DNA of 37,798 nt from Burkholderiales bacterium (GTDB lineage Bacteria; Pseudomonadota; Gammaproteobacteria; Burkholderiales; Burkholderiaceae_C), in the NCBI GenBank assembly GCA_026400105.1, contig JAPLPQ010000098.1:1-37798 (forward strand). Direction: 5' to 3'. The notes beneath the pieces are model-generated. The model was not told the origin of the DNA. It ran no database searches and worked only from the letters and a program-made list of their open reading frames with translations. Shown here in pieces: positions 27,961-37,366 of this stretch (position 1 is the stretch's first letter; every line of letters begins with the position of its first letter). Position numbers and translations under genes: made by a program.

Positions 27961-27986
27961 GCGCTGGGTCCGGCCGGACCCAGCGC
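27961..27986 (+). terminator. perfect 26-bp palindrome between the ABC exporter gene and lpxC
   Basis: GCGCTGGGTCC (27961-27971) is followed by GGCC and its exact complement GGACCCAGCGC (27976-27986), 15 bases after the ABC gene stop. An RNA hairpin with an 11-bp stem and four-base loop would be very stable. It has no T-tract. It probably ends or attenuates the long dcw transcript before lpxC, which has its own -10-like box; a protein-binding palindrome is the alternative. Confidence 0.6.
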
Positions 27987-28040
27987 GCCGCGCCTGCAAG
28001 GTCAAGCGGGAGCCGGTCGGCAGGAAACTGCCCCGGCTCT

Positions 28041-28046
28041 TAAAAT
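28041..28046 (+). promoter_or_regulatory. -10-like box of lpxC, possible leaderless start
   Basis: TAAAAT (five of six consensus bases) lies seven bases before the lpxC ATG and no Shine-Dalgarno is visible. Transcription would start at the ATG. The -35 region is not convincing. Confidence 0.45.
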
Positions 28047-28053
28047 CGGCCTC

Positions 28054-28977
28054 ATGATCGCGCAACGTACCCTCAAGACCCTGACCAAGGCCGTCGGTGT
28101 TGGCCTGCACAGCGGCCAGCGCGTCGAGCTGACGCTGCGCCCGGCGCCGCCCGACACCGGCATCCGCTTTCGCCGCGTCGACCTGGCCGAGCCGGTCGAG
28201 ATCCCGGTCACTGCGACCTCGGTGACCGATACCCGGCTGGCCTCGACCATCTCGCACGGCAAGGCCAAGGTGCACACGATCGAGCACATCATGAGCGCCT
28301 GCGCCGGCCTCGGGATCGACAACCTCGTGATCGACATCACGGCCGAGGAAGTGCCGATCCTCGACGGCTCGGCCGCCTCCTTCGTCTACCTGCTGCAGAG
28401 CGCGGGCAGCGTGGCGCAGGACGCGCCGCGCCGCTTCATCCGCCTGCTGAAAACCGTCGAGGTGCGCGAGGGCGAGGGCCGCAGCCTCAAATGGGCCCGG
28501 CTCGAGCCCTATCACGGCTTCAAGCTCAGCTTCCAGATCGAGTTCGATCACCCGGCCGTCAGCGCGACCGGGCAGGCGGTCGAGTTCGACCTCGGCAGCG
28601 GCCAGTATTCGCGCGAGATCGCGCGCGCGCGCACCTTCGGCTTCACGCGCGATGTCGAGATGATGCGCTCGCATGGCCTGGCGCTCGGCGGCGGGCTCGA
28701 CAACGCGATCGTGCTCGACGACTACAAGGTGCTCAACGCCGACGGCCTGCGCTACCAGGACGAGTTCGCCAAGCACAAGATCCTCGATGCGATGGGTGAC
28801 CTCTACATCGTCGGCAAGCCCTTGCTGGCGGCCTACAGCGCCTATCGCAGCGGCCATGCCATGAACAACCAGCTGCTGCGCGCGTTGCTGGCCCAGCCCG
28901 ACAGCTACGAGATCGTGAGCTTCGACAAGGAAAGCCAGGCGCCCAAGGGCTTCGCGCAGCTGGCCATGTCCTGGTAG
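28054..28977 (+). CDS. lpxC: UDP-3-O-acyl-N-acetylglucosamine deacetylase
   Basis: LpxC is the zinc-dependent, committed step of lipid A synthesis in the cytoplasm. The 307 residues start with [18 protein letters not shown], typical of the family. Catalytic elements are [17 protein letters not shown] (metal ligand and general base) and [15 protein letters not shown] near the C-terminus (His and Asp zinc ligands). Length matches E. coli LpxC (305). It follows the ABC exporter gene after a hairpin-containing 108-base gap, ends with TAG, and faces ruvC across a 13-base gap. Its presence confirms an LPS-making Gram-negative host. Confidence 0.97.
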   Translation: MIAQRTLKTLTKAVGVGLHSGQRVELTLRPAPPDTGIRFRRVDLAEPVEIPVTATSVTDTRLASTISHGKAKVHTIEHIMSACAGLGIDNLVIDITAEEVPILDGSAASFVYLLQSAGSVAQDAPRRFIRLLKTVEVREGEGRSLKWARLEPYHGFKLSFQIEFDHPAVSATGQAVEFDLGSGQYSREIARARTFGFTRDVEMMRSHGLALGGGLDNAIVLDDYKVLNADGLRYQDEFAKHKILDAMGDLYIVGKPLLAAYSAYRSGHAMNNQLLRALLAQPDSYEIVSFDKESQAPKGFAQLAMSW

Positions 28978-28990
28978 ACGCGTTGCCGGG

Positions 28991-29539
28991 TCAGTAGATC
29001 CGGCCGTCCTTGTAGGCCGCGTGCGTGCGCGCCTGCAGCTTGCCGACCTGGCGGATGGCGCCGAGGGTGCGCGCCACCTGCGCATGCGTGATGCACAGGC
29101 CCAGCGCGTCTGCGGCGTCCTTGCCCGGCAGTCCGGGCAGCTCGAGCAGGCGGCGCACCATCTCCTGCACCTGCTCCTTGGCTGCCTTGCCGTGGCCGGT
29201 CACGGCTTTCTTGAGCTGCAGCGCGGTGTATTCGGCTACCGGCAGGCCGTTGGCGACCAGCGCGGTCAGGCAGCAGCCACGCGCCTGGCCCAGGATCAGC
29301 GTAGCCTGCGGGTTGACGTTGACGAACACGATCTCGCAGGCAGCGACCGTGGGCTGGTAGCGCTGCACCACCTCGCTGATGCCGTCGAAGATGATCTTGA
29401 GCCGCTCGGGCAGCAGCGCACCCTCGCCAGGGCTGGTCCTGATGGTGCCGCTGGCCACGTAGTCCATGCGGGGGCCATCGACGTCGATCACGCCAAAGCC
29501 CGTGGCCTGCAGGCCGGGGTCGATTCCTAGGATTCTCAT
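28991..29539 (-). CDS. ruvC: Holliday junction endonuclease RuvC
   Basis: Resolves Holliday junctions as a dimer with RuvAB during recombinational repair. The 182-residue protein has the RNase-H-like active site: Asp7 (GIDPG), Glu69 (CEIVFVN), Asp141 and Asp144 (GKDAADALG), with the spacing of the E. coli quartet. The ATG at 29539 gives the canonical MRILGIDPG; a GACAAT hexamer lies six bases before it and no Shine-Dalgarno is seen. It is convergent with lpxC. mtgA lies 41 bases upstream on the same strand. ruvA and ruvB are not in the window. Confidence 0.96.
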   Translation of the reverse strand: MRILGIDPGLQATGFGVIDVDGPRMDYVASGTIRTSPGEGALLPERLKIIFDGISEVVQRYQPTVAACEIVFVNVNPQATLILGQARGCCLTALVANGLPVAEYTALQLKKAVTGHGKAAKEQVQEMVRRLLELPGLPGKDAADALGLCITHAQVARTLGAIRQVGKLQARTHAAYKDGRIY

Positions 29540-29580
29540 GCGCCTATTGTCGGCGCTTGCTGGCTTATTGGCCGCTGCGG

Positions 29581-30315
29581 TCAGGGCAGGGCGACCGAAC
29601 CCATGCGCGCGCTGATGGTCGAGGCACGCCCGGTCAGATAGGCCGAGTTGGGCCGCTTCTCGTAGCGCTTGGGCGCCGGCAGCATGACCGCCAGCCGCGC
29701 CGCCTCCCAGCCATTGAGCTGGCTGGCCGGCTTGCCGAAATAGCGCCGCGCGGCGGCCTCGGCGCCGAACACGCCTTCGCCCCATTCGACGCTGTTGAGG
29801 TAGATCTCGAGGATGCGGCGCTTGTCCAGGCAGGCCTCGAGCGCCAGCGTCAGCACCAGCTCCTGACCCTTGCGCAGCAGGCTGCGTTCGCCCGACAGCA
29901 GCAGGTTCTTGGCCAGCTGCTGGGTGATGGTCGAGCCGCCGACCACCTTGGCCGGCTTGACCTGGTTCGGGTCACGCGCGCGCGCCGCCTGGCGCTCGGC
30001 CTGCTGCGCACGCTGTTCGTTCTTGAGCCAGGCTGATTCAAGCGCGTCCCAGTCCACGCCCTCGTGCGCGGTGAAGCCGCCGTCCTCGGACGCGATCACG
30101 GCCCGCTTGAGCTGGGGCGAGATCTGTTCGTAGCTGCGCCATTGCTGCGACCAGCGCCACTGGCCCGAGCTGGCGAGCCGCCAGGCCTCCGAGCGCTGGA
30201 AAGCCGTGCTCTGCGGGTCGATGACCGCCATCAGCGCGATGCGGCCGACGAAGAACAGCTGCAGCGCGACGAAGGCCGCGAGCAGCCAGAGCAGCCAGCG
30301 CCGCAGCAGAGCCAT
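29581..30315 (-). CDS. mtgA: monofunctional peptidoglycan glycosyltransferase
   Basis: GT51-family enzyme that polymerises glycan strands from lipid II without a transpeptidase domain. The 244 residues start with a membrane anchor (~residues 5-27). The catalytic glutamate is in [24 protein letters not shown] and [10 protein letters not shown] are the other GT51 motifs. A charged Gln/Arg/Ala-rich insert sits between the first two motifs (about residues 95-120). It starts nine bases after the upstream nuclease gene's stop, so the two are likely co-transcribed. It complements the dcw genes functionally. Confidence 0.95.
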   Translation of the reverse strand: MALLRRWLLWLLAAFVALQLFFVGRIALMAVIDPQSTAFQRSEAWRLASSGQWRWSQQWRSYEQISPQLKRAVIASEDGGFTAHEGVDWDALESAWLKNEQRAQQAERQAARARDPNQVKPAKVVGGSTITQQLAKNLLLSGERSLLRKGQELVLTLALEACLDKRRILEIYLNSVEWGEGVFGAEAAARRYFGKPASQLNGWEAARLAVMLPAPKRYEKRPNSAYLTGRASTISARMGSVALP

Positions 30316-30324
30316 CGCGCCGCC

Positions 30325-32412
30325 TTACTGCGCGTCCGGCCCGGGCGCAGCGCTAGCGGGGGAGACTGGTGCCGTGCCAGCCGCTTCTTCCTCGCCGAGA
30401 TCCATCTGGATCGCGATCGGCGCGGCCAGTTCGGTGTCCTCCTCGGCTTCCTCGGCCAGTGCCTCCTCGGACAGCGCGGGCGCTTCGAGACGCTCGATCA
30501 CGGTGCCGCCGACCTCGAGCGAGATGTCGTCGATCCGGCCCAGGCGCACGCGCACCTGGGCGCCGCGCGGCAGGCCCTCGGCGCCCATCACGGCCAGCAC
30601 CAGCGGCAGCTCGTCAGAGCGCACCAGCCCGTCCTTGATCACGCTCGCGGTCAGCTCGGTGATGCCATGCTGCTGCAGGTAATGCAGCGTCCAGTAGCGC
30701 TCCATGCCGTTCTGGAACTGGTTGTAGGCGCCATAGGCGGCGTCGAAGGCGCTGATGACCGCGAACAGCTGCGCGTCCTTGGGCCGGAACGGCGCCGCCA
30801 GCGCGGCGGTCTTGCCATGGCGCACGCAGGCGATGATCTGCCACTGGTTGACCAGGTCGGTGTAGCGGCGCAGCGGCGAGGTGCTCCAGGCATAGGCCGG
30901 CACGCCGATGCCGGCATGCGGCAGCGCCCGGGCGCCCATGCGCACCTTGACGCCCGGCGCCAGGCTGGCCTGGCTGCGGTAGATGCCGGGCACGCCGCAT
31001 TCGGCCAGCCACATGCCCCAGGTGCTGTTGGCCAGGATCATGGCCTCGGCCACCATCAGGTCGAGCGGCGCACCGCGCGAGCGGGTGCCAATGATGACGG
31101 TCTCGTCGCCATGCGGCTCGTCGCCCGCCACGCCTTCGAGCTTGAAGGTGTAGTCGGGGCGGGTGAAGTTCTCGGGCTTGCCGCGCACGACTTCGCGCCG
31201 CGCCTTGCAGACCTTGGCCAGACGGAACAGCAGCGACAGCTCGGGGCGCAGCGCGGCGATCTCGTCCGACAGTTCGGCGCCGGCCGGCGCGGCCGGGTTT
31301 TCCAGCCAGTCGGCCGTGATCGCCCGGTCGAGCTGGTCGTGGCGCAGGTTGTGCGCGATCGGCACCAGCTCGAGCCTTGTCTCGCTGGCCTGCACGGTCA
31401 GCTCGGCCTCGTCGAGCGTCAGATAGAGCGACAGCGCTGGCCGGTTGCCGCCCGACTCCAGCGTGTAGGTCTGCACCACCGCGTCGGGCAGCATCGTGAT
31501 CTTGTGGCCCGGCATGTAGACCGTCGACAGGCGGTTGCGCGCCACCTTGTCGATCGCGTCGTCGGGCTGGATCACCAGGCCCGGTGCCGCGATGTGGATG
31601 CCGACCTGGATCTGGCCGCTGCCAATGCCCCGCACCGACAGCGCATCGTCGATCTCGGTCGTGCTCGAATCGTCGATCGAGAACGCCTGCACCTCGGCCA
31701 GCGGCAACTTGTCGCCGATCGCCTTGGCTTCCAGCGCCGGGAAACCCGTGCCCTTGGGGAAATGCTCGAACAGGAAGCGCTGCCAGTGGAACTGGTAGGC
31801 GTTCTGGATCGCGCCGGCATTCTGCAGCAGCGTCAGCGGCGGCAGATGGGTCTCGTGCGCGGCATGGGCGACCGCCTTGTACTCGGGCGCGTTCTTGTCG
31901 GGCTTGAACAGGATCTTGTAGAGCTGGTCGCGCACCGGCTGCGGGCATCGGCCCTCGGCCAGCTCGGCAGTCCAGGCCTCGATCTGGGCCTGCACGGCCT
32001 TCTTCTTCTCGATCGCGGCCAGCGCCAGCTGCAACACCTCGGCCGGCGCCTTCTTGTAGCGGCCCTTGCCGGCGCGGCGGAAGTAATGCGGCGCCTCGCT
32101 CAGGCGCAACAGCGCGGCGACCTGCTGCTCGGTCGTCGGCGGGTCCTGGAAATAGTCGGCCGCCAGGTCGGCGAAGCCGAATTCCTGCTCGGACGCGAAC
32201 TCCCAGGCCAGGTCGAGCTCGATCTGCTCGCTCAGCGCCAGCGCGCTGCTCATCAGCGCGGCCGGTGCCGGCTTCTCGAACTTGAGCAGCAGGTTGGCGG
32301 ACTTGACCTTGACGCGCTTGCCGCTGTCGAGCTCGATCTGGAGCGAGCTGTCGGCCTCGGACATCACACGGCCGGTCATGAACTTGCCGGCTTCATCGAA
32401 CAATGCAAACAA
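30325..32412 (-). CDS. RNB-domain exoribonuclease (RNase II/R family)
   Basis: Predicted 3'-5' exoribonuclease of 695 residues. The N-terminal ~200 residues hold a short beta-barrel-like start (GRVMSEADSSLQIELDSG) and a helical region; the RNB catalytic domain spans ~235-570. The active-site segment SIDDSSTTEIDDAL (from residue 245) keeps three of the four RNase II aspartates, with Glu253 at the position of D207. STSPLRRYTDLVNQWQ near 500 is the RNA-gripping motif. An S1-like segment is near 600-645, followed by an acidic Ala/Glu/Pro tail. The start is TTG at 32412, giving MFALFDEAG; no in-frame ATG lies nearby upstream. It precedes mtgA by nine bases. Whether it is RNase II or R functionally cannot be said. 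Confidence 0.9.
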   Translation of the reverse strand: MFALFDEAGKFMTGRVMSEADSSLQIELDSGKRVKVKSANLLLKFEKPAPAALMSSALALSEQIELDLAWEFASEQEFGFADLAADYFQDPPTTEQQVAALLRLSEAPHYFRRAGKGRYKKAPAEVLQLALAAIEKKKAVQAQIEAWTAELAEGRCPQPVRDQLYKILFKPDKNAPEYKAVAHAAHETHLPPLTLLQNAGAIQNAYQFHWQRFLFEHFPKGTGFPALEAKAIGDKLPLAEVQAFSIDDSSTTEIDDALSVRGIGSGQIQVGIHIAAPGLVIQPDDAIDKVARNRLSTVYMPGHKITMLPDAVVQTYTLESGGNRPALSLYLTLDEAELTVQASETRLELVPIAHNLRHDQLDRAITADWLENPAAPAGAELSDEIAALRPELSLLFRLAKVCKARREVVRGKPENFTRPDYTFKLEGVAGDEPHGDETVIIGTRSRGAPLDLMVAEAMILANSTWGMWLAECGVPGIYRSQASLAPGVKVRMGARALPHAGIGVPAYAWSTSPLRRYTDLVNQWQIIACVRHGKTAALAAPFRPKDAQLFAVISAFDAAYGAYNQFQNGMERYWTLHYLQQHGITELTASVIKDGLVRSDELPLVLAVMGAEGLPRGAQVRVRLGRIDDISLEVGGTVIERLEAPALSEEALAEEAEEDTELAAPIAIQMDLGEEEAAGTAPVSPASAAPGPDAQ

Positions 32413-32510
32413 TGTGGGGGCTTTCGGTAGGTATCGGGTGGCAGCGCCCGTGGCGCCGACGGTGCCCCGAGTTTACTGGCGCCGCTGGCGCACGGAAGCC
32501 CTTGCGTGGT

Positions 32511-33524
32511 TCAGCGGTAGCCGTCCGGGTTGCCGCTCTGCCAGCGCCAGGTGTCCAGCATCATCCGGTCCAGGCCGCGCGTGGCCTGCCAGCCCAGTTC
32601 GGCCTGCGCCTTGCTCGCGTCGGCCCAGTATTGCGCCAGATCGCCCGAGCGGCGCGGCGCAATGCGGTAGGGCACCGCCCGACCCGAAGCCTGCTCGAAC
32701 GCGCGCACGATGTCGAGCACGCTGTAGCCGATGCCAGTGCCCAGGTTCCAGCTGCTCATGCCGCTCCCGGTCGCCAGCGCCTGCAGCGCCTTCAGGTGAC
32801 CGTCGGCCAGGTCGACCACATGGATGTAGTCGCGCCGGCCGGTGCCGTCAGGCGTCGGATAGTCGTCGCCGAAGATCGCGAGCTCCTTGAGCTTGCCGAC
32901 CGCGACCTGGCTGACATAGGGCAGCAGGTTGTTCGGAATCCCGTTCGGGTCTTCGCCGATCAGGCCGCTCTCGTGCGCGCCGACCGGATTGAAATAGCGC
33001 AGCACCGCGATTGCCCAGCGCGGATCGGAGTGATGCAGGTCCTGCAGCAATTGCTCTACCATCAGCTTGGAGCGGCCGTAGGGGCTGGTCGGCTGACCGG
33101 TCGGCTGGTCTTCGCGGTAGGGGACCGGATTGTGCTCGCCGTAGACCGTGGCCGAGCTGCTGAACACCAGCCGGAACACACCGGCGGCGGCCATGGCCTG
33201 GCACAGGGTCACCGTGCCGGCCACGTTGTTTTCGTAGTAGGCCAGTGGCTCGCGCACGCTCTCGCCGACGGCCTTGAGCCCGGCGAAATGCAGCACGGCG
33301 CCGATGTCGTGGCGCTTGAGCACCGCCTCGACGAAGGGACGGTCCAGCACGTCGCCGCGCTCGCAGATCACGGGCTGGCCGGTGATGCGCTCGAGCCGGT
33401 TCAGCACCTCGGGCTGGCTGTTGGCGAAATTGTCCAGGATCACGGGCTTGTAGCCCGCCTCGAGCAGCGCCACATAGGTATGGCTGCCGATGTAGCCGGC
33501 GCCGCCGGTCAGTAGGATGTTCAT
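32511..33524 (-). CDS. galE: UDP-glucose 4-epimerase
   Basis: Interconverts UDP-glucose and UDP-galactose with bound NAD+, supplying galactose for LPS or exopolysaccharide. The 337-residue SDR-family protein has GGAGYIG (residues 7-13) for NAD binding, SSSATVYGE with the catalytic Ser/Thr region, SPYGRSK with the catalytic Tyr and Lys, and RYFNPVGAH. Length equals E. coli GalE (338). It is the last gene of the nucleotide-sugar operon, five bases after manC. A 98-base gap with no obvious strong terminator separates it from the nuclease gene. Confidence 0.96.
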   Translation of the reverse strand: MNILLTGGAGYIGSHTYVALLEAGYKPVILDNFANSQPEVLNRLERITGQPVICERGDVLDRPFVEAVLKRHDIGAVLHFAGLKAVGESVREPLAYYENNVAGTVTLCQAMAAAGVFRLVFSSSATVYGEHNPVPYREDQPTGQPTSPYGRSKLMVEQLLQDLHHSDPRWAIAVLRYFNPVGAHESGLIGEDPNGIPNNLLPYVSQVAVGKLKELAIFGDDYPTPDGTGRRDYIHVVDLADGHLKALQALATGSGMSSWNLGTGIGYSVLDIVRAFEQASGRAVPYRIAPRRSGDLAQYWADASKAQAELGWQATRGLDRMMLDTWRWQSGNPDGYR

Positions 33525-33529
33525 GAGGT

Positions 33530-34948
33530 TCAGGCTCTTCCGTAACGGTCTTCAAGGCGCACAATGTCGTCCTCGCCCAGGTAGCTGCCGACCTGGACCT
33601 CGATCAGTTCGAGCGGGATCTTGCCCGGGTTCTCGAGCGCGTGTACCGCGCCCACCGGCAGGTAGATCGACTGGTTCTCGGTCAGCAGGTGGTCCTGGCC
33701 GTCGAGCGTGACGCGCGCGGTGCCGCTGACCACGATCCAGTGCTCGGCGCGGTGGTGGTGCATCTGCAGCGACAGCTTCTGGCCCGGCTTGACCGTGATG
33801 CGCTTGACCTGGTAGCGTGACCCGTTGTCGATGCTGTCGTACTGGCCCCAGGGCCGGTAGACCTCGCGGTGGATCTGGTGCTCGTTGCGCCCGCTGGCCT
33901 TTAGCTGGGCCACGATCTGCTTGACCTCGCTGACGCGGTCGCGCGGCGCCACCATCACGGCGTCCTTGGTCTGCACCACCACATGGTCGCGCAGGCCGAC
34001 GGTGGCGACCAGCGCGTTCTCGGCGAAGACCAGGTTGTTGTGGCTGTCGTGCGCCAGTACATCGCCGCGGTGCACATTGCCGTTGGCATCCTGTGGCAGC
34101 ACTTCCCACAGCGCGGCAAAAGCGCCGACATCGCTCCAGCCGGCGTCCATCGGCACCACCACGGCGGCATCGGTCGGTTCCATCACCGCGTAGTCGATTG
34201 ATTCGTCGGGGCAGGCCTGGAAGGCGGCCGCGTCGACGCGCACGAAGTCGAGGTCGGGCTGGGGCTGGGCCATCGCCGCACGGCAGGCGGCCAGGATGTC
34301 GGGGCGGTGGCGCTCCAGTTCCTGCAGGTAGCGGCTGGCCTTGAACAGGAACATGCCACTGTTCCAGTCGTAGTCGCCGCTGGCGACATAGGCCTGGGCG
34401 AGTTCGAGCGCGGGCTTTTCGACAAAGCGCTCGACCGTCCAGGCGCCATCGGCTATTGCCGTGCCGCGCTTGATGTAGCCGTAACCCGTCTCGGGCTGGC
34501 GTGCGACGATGCCGAAGGTCACGAGTGATCCAGCCTCGGCCAGCGGCAGGGCGGTGCGCACGGCGGCCTGGAAGGCCGGCGTGTCCTGGATCACATGGTC
34601 AGCGGCCAGCACCAGCAGCAGCGGGTCTGCTCCTTCAGCCGTGGCGTGCAGCGCAGCCAGCGCCACGGCCGGCGCGGTGTTGCGGCCGGCCGGCTCGAGC
34701 AGGATGTTGCGACCCAGGGCCTCGACCTGACGCAATTGCTCGGCGACCAGAAAGCGGTGCGCCTCGTTGCAGATCACCAGCGGCTGTATGCCGGTCAGGC
34801 CGTTCAGCCGCGCGACGGTAGCCTGCAGCATCGACTGCTTGCCGTCCAGTGCCAGGAACTGTTTCGGAAACAGTTCGCGCGACAGCGGCCAGAGCCGGGT
34901 GCCGGAACCGCCGGCCATGATCACGGGAAGCAGCAAATTATTCTTCAT
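33530..34948 (-). CDS. manC: mannose-1-phosphate guanylyltransferase / mannose-6-phosphate isomerase
   Basis: Bifunctional enzyme making GDP-mannose, for O-antigen, exopolysaccharide or fucose pathways. Of 472 residues, the N-terminal ~300 are a nucleotidyltransferase with [20 protein letters not shown] (residues 13-32) and FVEKP. The C-terminal part is a cupin-type isomerase domain with [18 protein letters not shown] and the metal-site histidines. Family length is ~470-480. It lies 40 bases after rfbC and five before galE. No manB (phosphomannomutase) gene is in the window. Confidence 0.95.
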   Translation of the reverse strand: MKNNLLLPVIMAGGSGTRLWPLSRELFPKQFLALDGKQSMLQATVARLNGLTGIQPLVICNEAHRFLVAEQLRQVEALGRNILLEPAGRNTAPAVALAALHATAEGADPLLLVLAADHVIQDTPAFQAAVRTALPLAEAGSLVTFGIVARQPETGYGYIKRGTAIADGAWTVERFVEKPALELAQAYVASGDYDWNSGMFLFKASRYLQELERHRPDILAACRAAMAQPQPDLDFVRVDAAAFQACPDESIDYAVMEPTDAAVVVPMDAGWSDVGAFAALWEVLPQDANGNVHRGDVLAHDSHNNLVFAENALVATVGLRDHVVVQTKDAVMVAPRDRVSEVKQIVAQLKASGRNEHQIHREVYRPWGQYDSIDNGSRYQVKRITVKPGQKLSLQMHHHRAEHWIVVSGTARVTLDGQDHLLTENQSIYLPVGAVHALENPGKIPLELIEVQVGSYLGEDDIVRLEDRYGRA

Positions 34949-34988
34949 CAGGGTGTGACAGTCGGGTTCAGTTCAGCGCTGAAAAGTC

Positions 34989-35540
34989 TTATTCGTACAA
35001 GTCGGCCTGTGCCAGCGTCCTGGCCGCCGCATCCTTGGCCGCCAGCTGCGGCTCGAAGTCGATCGGCCAGGCTATGCCGATCGCCGGATCGTTCCAGAGC
35101 AGGCTGCGTTCGTGCTCGGCGTACCAGTAGTCGGTGGTCTTGTAGAGGAATTCGGCCGATTCGCTCAGCACCACGAAGCCATGGGCAAAACCTGGCGGTA
35201 TCCAGAGCTGCTTGTGGTTGTCGGCGCTCAGGTGCACGCCCTCCCACTGGCCGAAGGTCGGTGAACTGCGGCGCAGGTCGACCGCGACGTCGAACACCTC
35301 GCCCTGCACCACGCGCACCAGCTTGCCCTGGGCATGCTCGACCTGGTAGTGCAGGCCGCGCAGCACGCCACGGGCCGACTTGCTGTGGTTGTCCTGCACG
35401 AAGTCGACCTGCAGCCCGGTGGCCTGGGCGAAGTCCCGCGCGTTGAAACTTTCAAAGAAGAAGCCGCGCGCATCGCCAAAGACCCTGGGCTCGAGCACCA
35501 GGACTTCGGGGATGGCGGTGGGGGTGACGGTGAATGGCAT
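34989..35540 (-). CDS. rfbC: dTDP-4-dehydrorhamnose 3,5-epimerase
   Basis: Third step of dTDP-L-rhamnose synthesis. The 183-residue cupin-fold protein shows FFFESFNARDFA, QDNHSKSARGVLRGLHYQ with the catalytic histidine, VDLRRSSPTFGQW and PPGFAHGFVVLSE. Length matches RmlC (~180-185). It lies 20 bases after rfbA and is followed by manC. Confidence 0.96.
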   Translation of the reverse strand: MPFTVTPTAIPEVLVLEPRVFGDARGFFFESFNARDFAQATGLQVDFVQDNHSKSARGVLRGLHYQVEHAQGKLVRVVQGEVFDVAVDLRRSSPTFGQWEGVHLSADNHKQLWIPPGFAHGFVVLSESAEFLYKTTDYWYAEHERSLLWNDPAIGIAWPIDFEPQLAAKDAAARTLAQADLYE

Positions 35541-35560
35541 GGCGTAGGACAGTAAACGGT

Positions 35561-36433
35561 TTACTTGAGCAGGCTCAGCAGGTATTGCCCGTAGCCGTTC
35601 TTCTTGAGCGGCTCGGCCAGTTGCTGCAGCTTGGCGGCGTCGATCCAGCCCTGGCGGAAGGCGATTTCCTCCGGACAGGACACCTGCAGGCCCTGGCGCT
35701 TTTGCAGCGTCGCGATGAAGCTGGCGGCCTCGAGCAGGCTGTCATGGGTGCCGGTGTCGAGCCAGGCGTAGCCGCGACCCATGATCTCGACGTTGAGCTG
35801 GCCCAGTTCCAGGTAGCGCTTGTTGACATCGGTGATCTCGAGCTCGCCGCGGTGCGACGGCTTGATGTCGGCCGCGATGTCGCAGACCTGCTGGTCGTAG
35901 AAGTACAGGCCCGTGACCGCGTAGTTCGACTTCGGGTGCTGGGGCTTTTCCTCGATGCTCAGGGCGCGGAAGTCCTGGTCGAACTCGACCACGCCATAGC
36001 GCTCGGGGTCGTGCACATGGTAGGCAAACACGCTGGCGCCCTGGGTGCGTGCATCGGCGTTGTGCAGCTGCTTGCCCAGGTCATGGCCGTAGAAGATGTT
36101 GTCGCCCAGCACCAGCGCGCTCGGGTGGTGGCCGACAAAGTCCTTGCCGATGATGAAGGCCTGGGCCAGGCCGTCGGGGCTGGGCTGGACCGCGTACTGG
36201 ATGTTCATGCCCCATTGGCTGCCGTCGCCCAGCAGGTCGGCAAAGCGCGGCGTGTCCTGCGGCGTGCTGATCAGCAGCACGTCGCGGATGCCGCTGAGCA
36301 TCAGCGTGCTGAGCGGGTAATAGACCATCGGCTTGTCGTAGACCGGCATGAGCTGCTTGCTCACGGCCTGGGTCACGGGATAGAGGCGGGTGCCGGAGCC
36401 GCCGGCCAGGATGATGCCTTTGCGATCAGTCAT
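35561..36433 (-). CDS. rfbA: glucose-1-phosphate thymidylyltransferase
   Basis: First step of dTDP-L-rhamnose synthesis, making dTDP-glucose and commonly feedback-inhibited by dTDP-rhamnose. The 290 residues contain [16 protein letters not shown] (residues 5-20), [32 protein letters not shown] and [20 protein letters not shown]. Length is typical (~290). It lies 21 bases after rfbD and 20 before rfbC. Confidence 0.97.
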   Translation of the reverse strand: MTDRKGIILAGGSGTRLYPVTQAVSKQLMPVYDKPMVYYPLSTLMLSGIRDVLLISTPQDTPRFADLLGDGSQWGMNIQYAVQPSPDGLAQAFIIGKDFVGHHPSALVLGDNIFYGHDLGKQLHNADARTQGASVFAYHVHDPERYGVVEFDQDFRALSIEEKPQHPKSNYAVTGLYFYDQQVCDIAADIKPSHRGELEITDVNKRYLELGQLNVEIMGRGYAWLDTGTHDSLLEAASFIATLQKRQGLQVSCPEEIAFRQGWIDAAKLQQLAEPLKKNGYGQYLLSLLK

Positions 36434-36454
36434 GATGAATTCGAGGGTTGGAGG

Positions 36455-37366
36455 TCAGAGGATTTCGGCCAGCAGGCGTTCGATGCCCTGTTGCCAGGGC
36501 GGCAGCGTCAGGCCGAAGGTCTGCTGCAGTCGGGTCGTGTTCAGGCGCGAGTTGTGCGGTCGCCGGGCCGGGGTCGGGAAGGCGCTGGTCGACACCGGAT
36601 CGATCGCCTGCACCTTGAGCTCGAGCTCGGGCTGCAGCCGGCGCACGGTCTCGACCACCTGGCTGGCATAGCCATGCCAGGAGGTTTCACCGGCGGCGGC
36701 CAGGTGGTAGATGCCCTGGCCAGCACCGGTGCGCAGGACCTGCCGGACGGCATGCGCGGTCACGTCGGCGATCAGCTCGGCGCCGGTCGGCGCACCGCGC
36801 TGGTCGTCGATCACGCTCAGGCGCTCGCGTTCCTTGGCCAGGCGCAGCATGGTCTTGGCGAAGTTGCCACCGCGCGCCGCGTAGACCCAGCTGGTGCGAA
36901 AGATCAGATGCCGCTCGCAGGCTTGGGCGATCAGCTGTTCGCCTTCCAACTTGCCGCGGCCATAGGTATTGAGCGGGCCGGTCGCATCGGCTTCCTGCCA
37001 GGGTTGGTCGCCACTGCCATCGAAGACATAGTCGGTGCTGTAATGCACCAGCCAGGCGCCGACCTCGTTCGCGGCCTGTGCCAGCGCCTGCGGCGCCAGC
37101 GCGTTGATCAGCCGCGCCAGTTCGGGCTCGCTCTCGGCCTTGTCGACCGCGGTATGCGCGGCGGCGTTGACGATCACCTGCGGCCGCAGTGCGCGCACGG
37201 TGGCCTGCAGGCCTGCCAGGTCGGACAGGTCGCCGCAGTAGTCCGTGCTGTGGTGGTCCAGCGCCACGACCTGGCCCAGGGGTGCCAGGCTGCGCTGCAG
37301 CTCCCAGCCGACCTGGCCGCTCTTGCCCAGCAGCAGGATCGTCGGCGTCTTGTCTTGGTCGCTCAT
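36455..37366 (-). CDS. rfbD: dTDP-4-dehydrorhamnose reductase
   Basis: Last step of dTDP-L-rhamnose synthesis, using NAD(P)H. The 303-residue SDR protein has [13 protein letters not shown] near the N-terminus for cofactor binding, [22 protein letters not shown], and [11 protein letters not shown] with the catalytic Tyr/Lys. The ATG at 37366 was chosen over an in-frame ATG at 37462 because it gives the family N-terminus and overlaps the rfbB stop (ATGA), the usual coupling. Confidence 0.96.
   Translation of the reverse strand: MSDQDKTPTILLLGKSGQVGWELQRSLAPLGQVVALDHHSTDYCGDLSDLAGLQATVRALRPQVIVNAAAHTAVDKAESEPELARLINALAPQALAQAANEVGAWLVHYSTDYVFDGSGDQPWQEADATGPLNTYGRGKLEGEQLIAQACERHLIFRTSWVYAARGGNFAKTMLRLAKERERLSVIDDQRGAPTGAELIADVTAHAVRQVLRTGAGQGIYHLAAAGETSWHGYASQVVETVRRLQPELELKVQAIDPVSTSAFPTPARRPHNSRLNTTRLQQTFGLTLPPWQQGIERLLAEIL

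Noticed and set aside
30064-32430. 788-codon plus-strand open frame opposite the RNB nuclease gene
   Set aside because: The minus-strand frame has full family motifs; the plus-strand translation is repetitive and unlike any protein.
32413-32510. Terminator or promoter in the galE-nuclease gap
   Set aside because: Several short GGCGCC-type repeats but no convincing hairpin with T-run and no clear -35/-10 pair on the minus strand.
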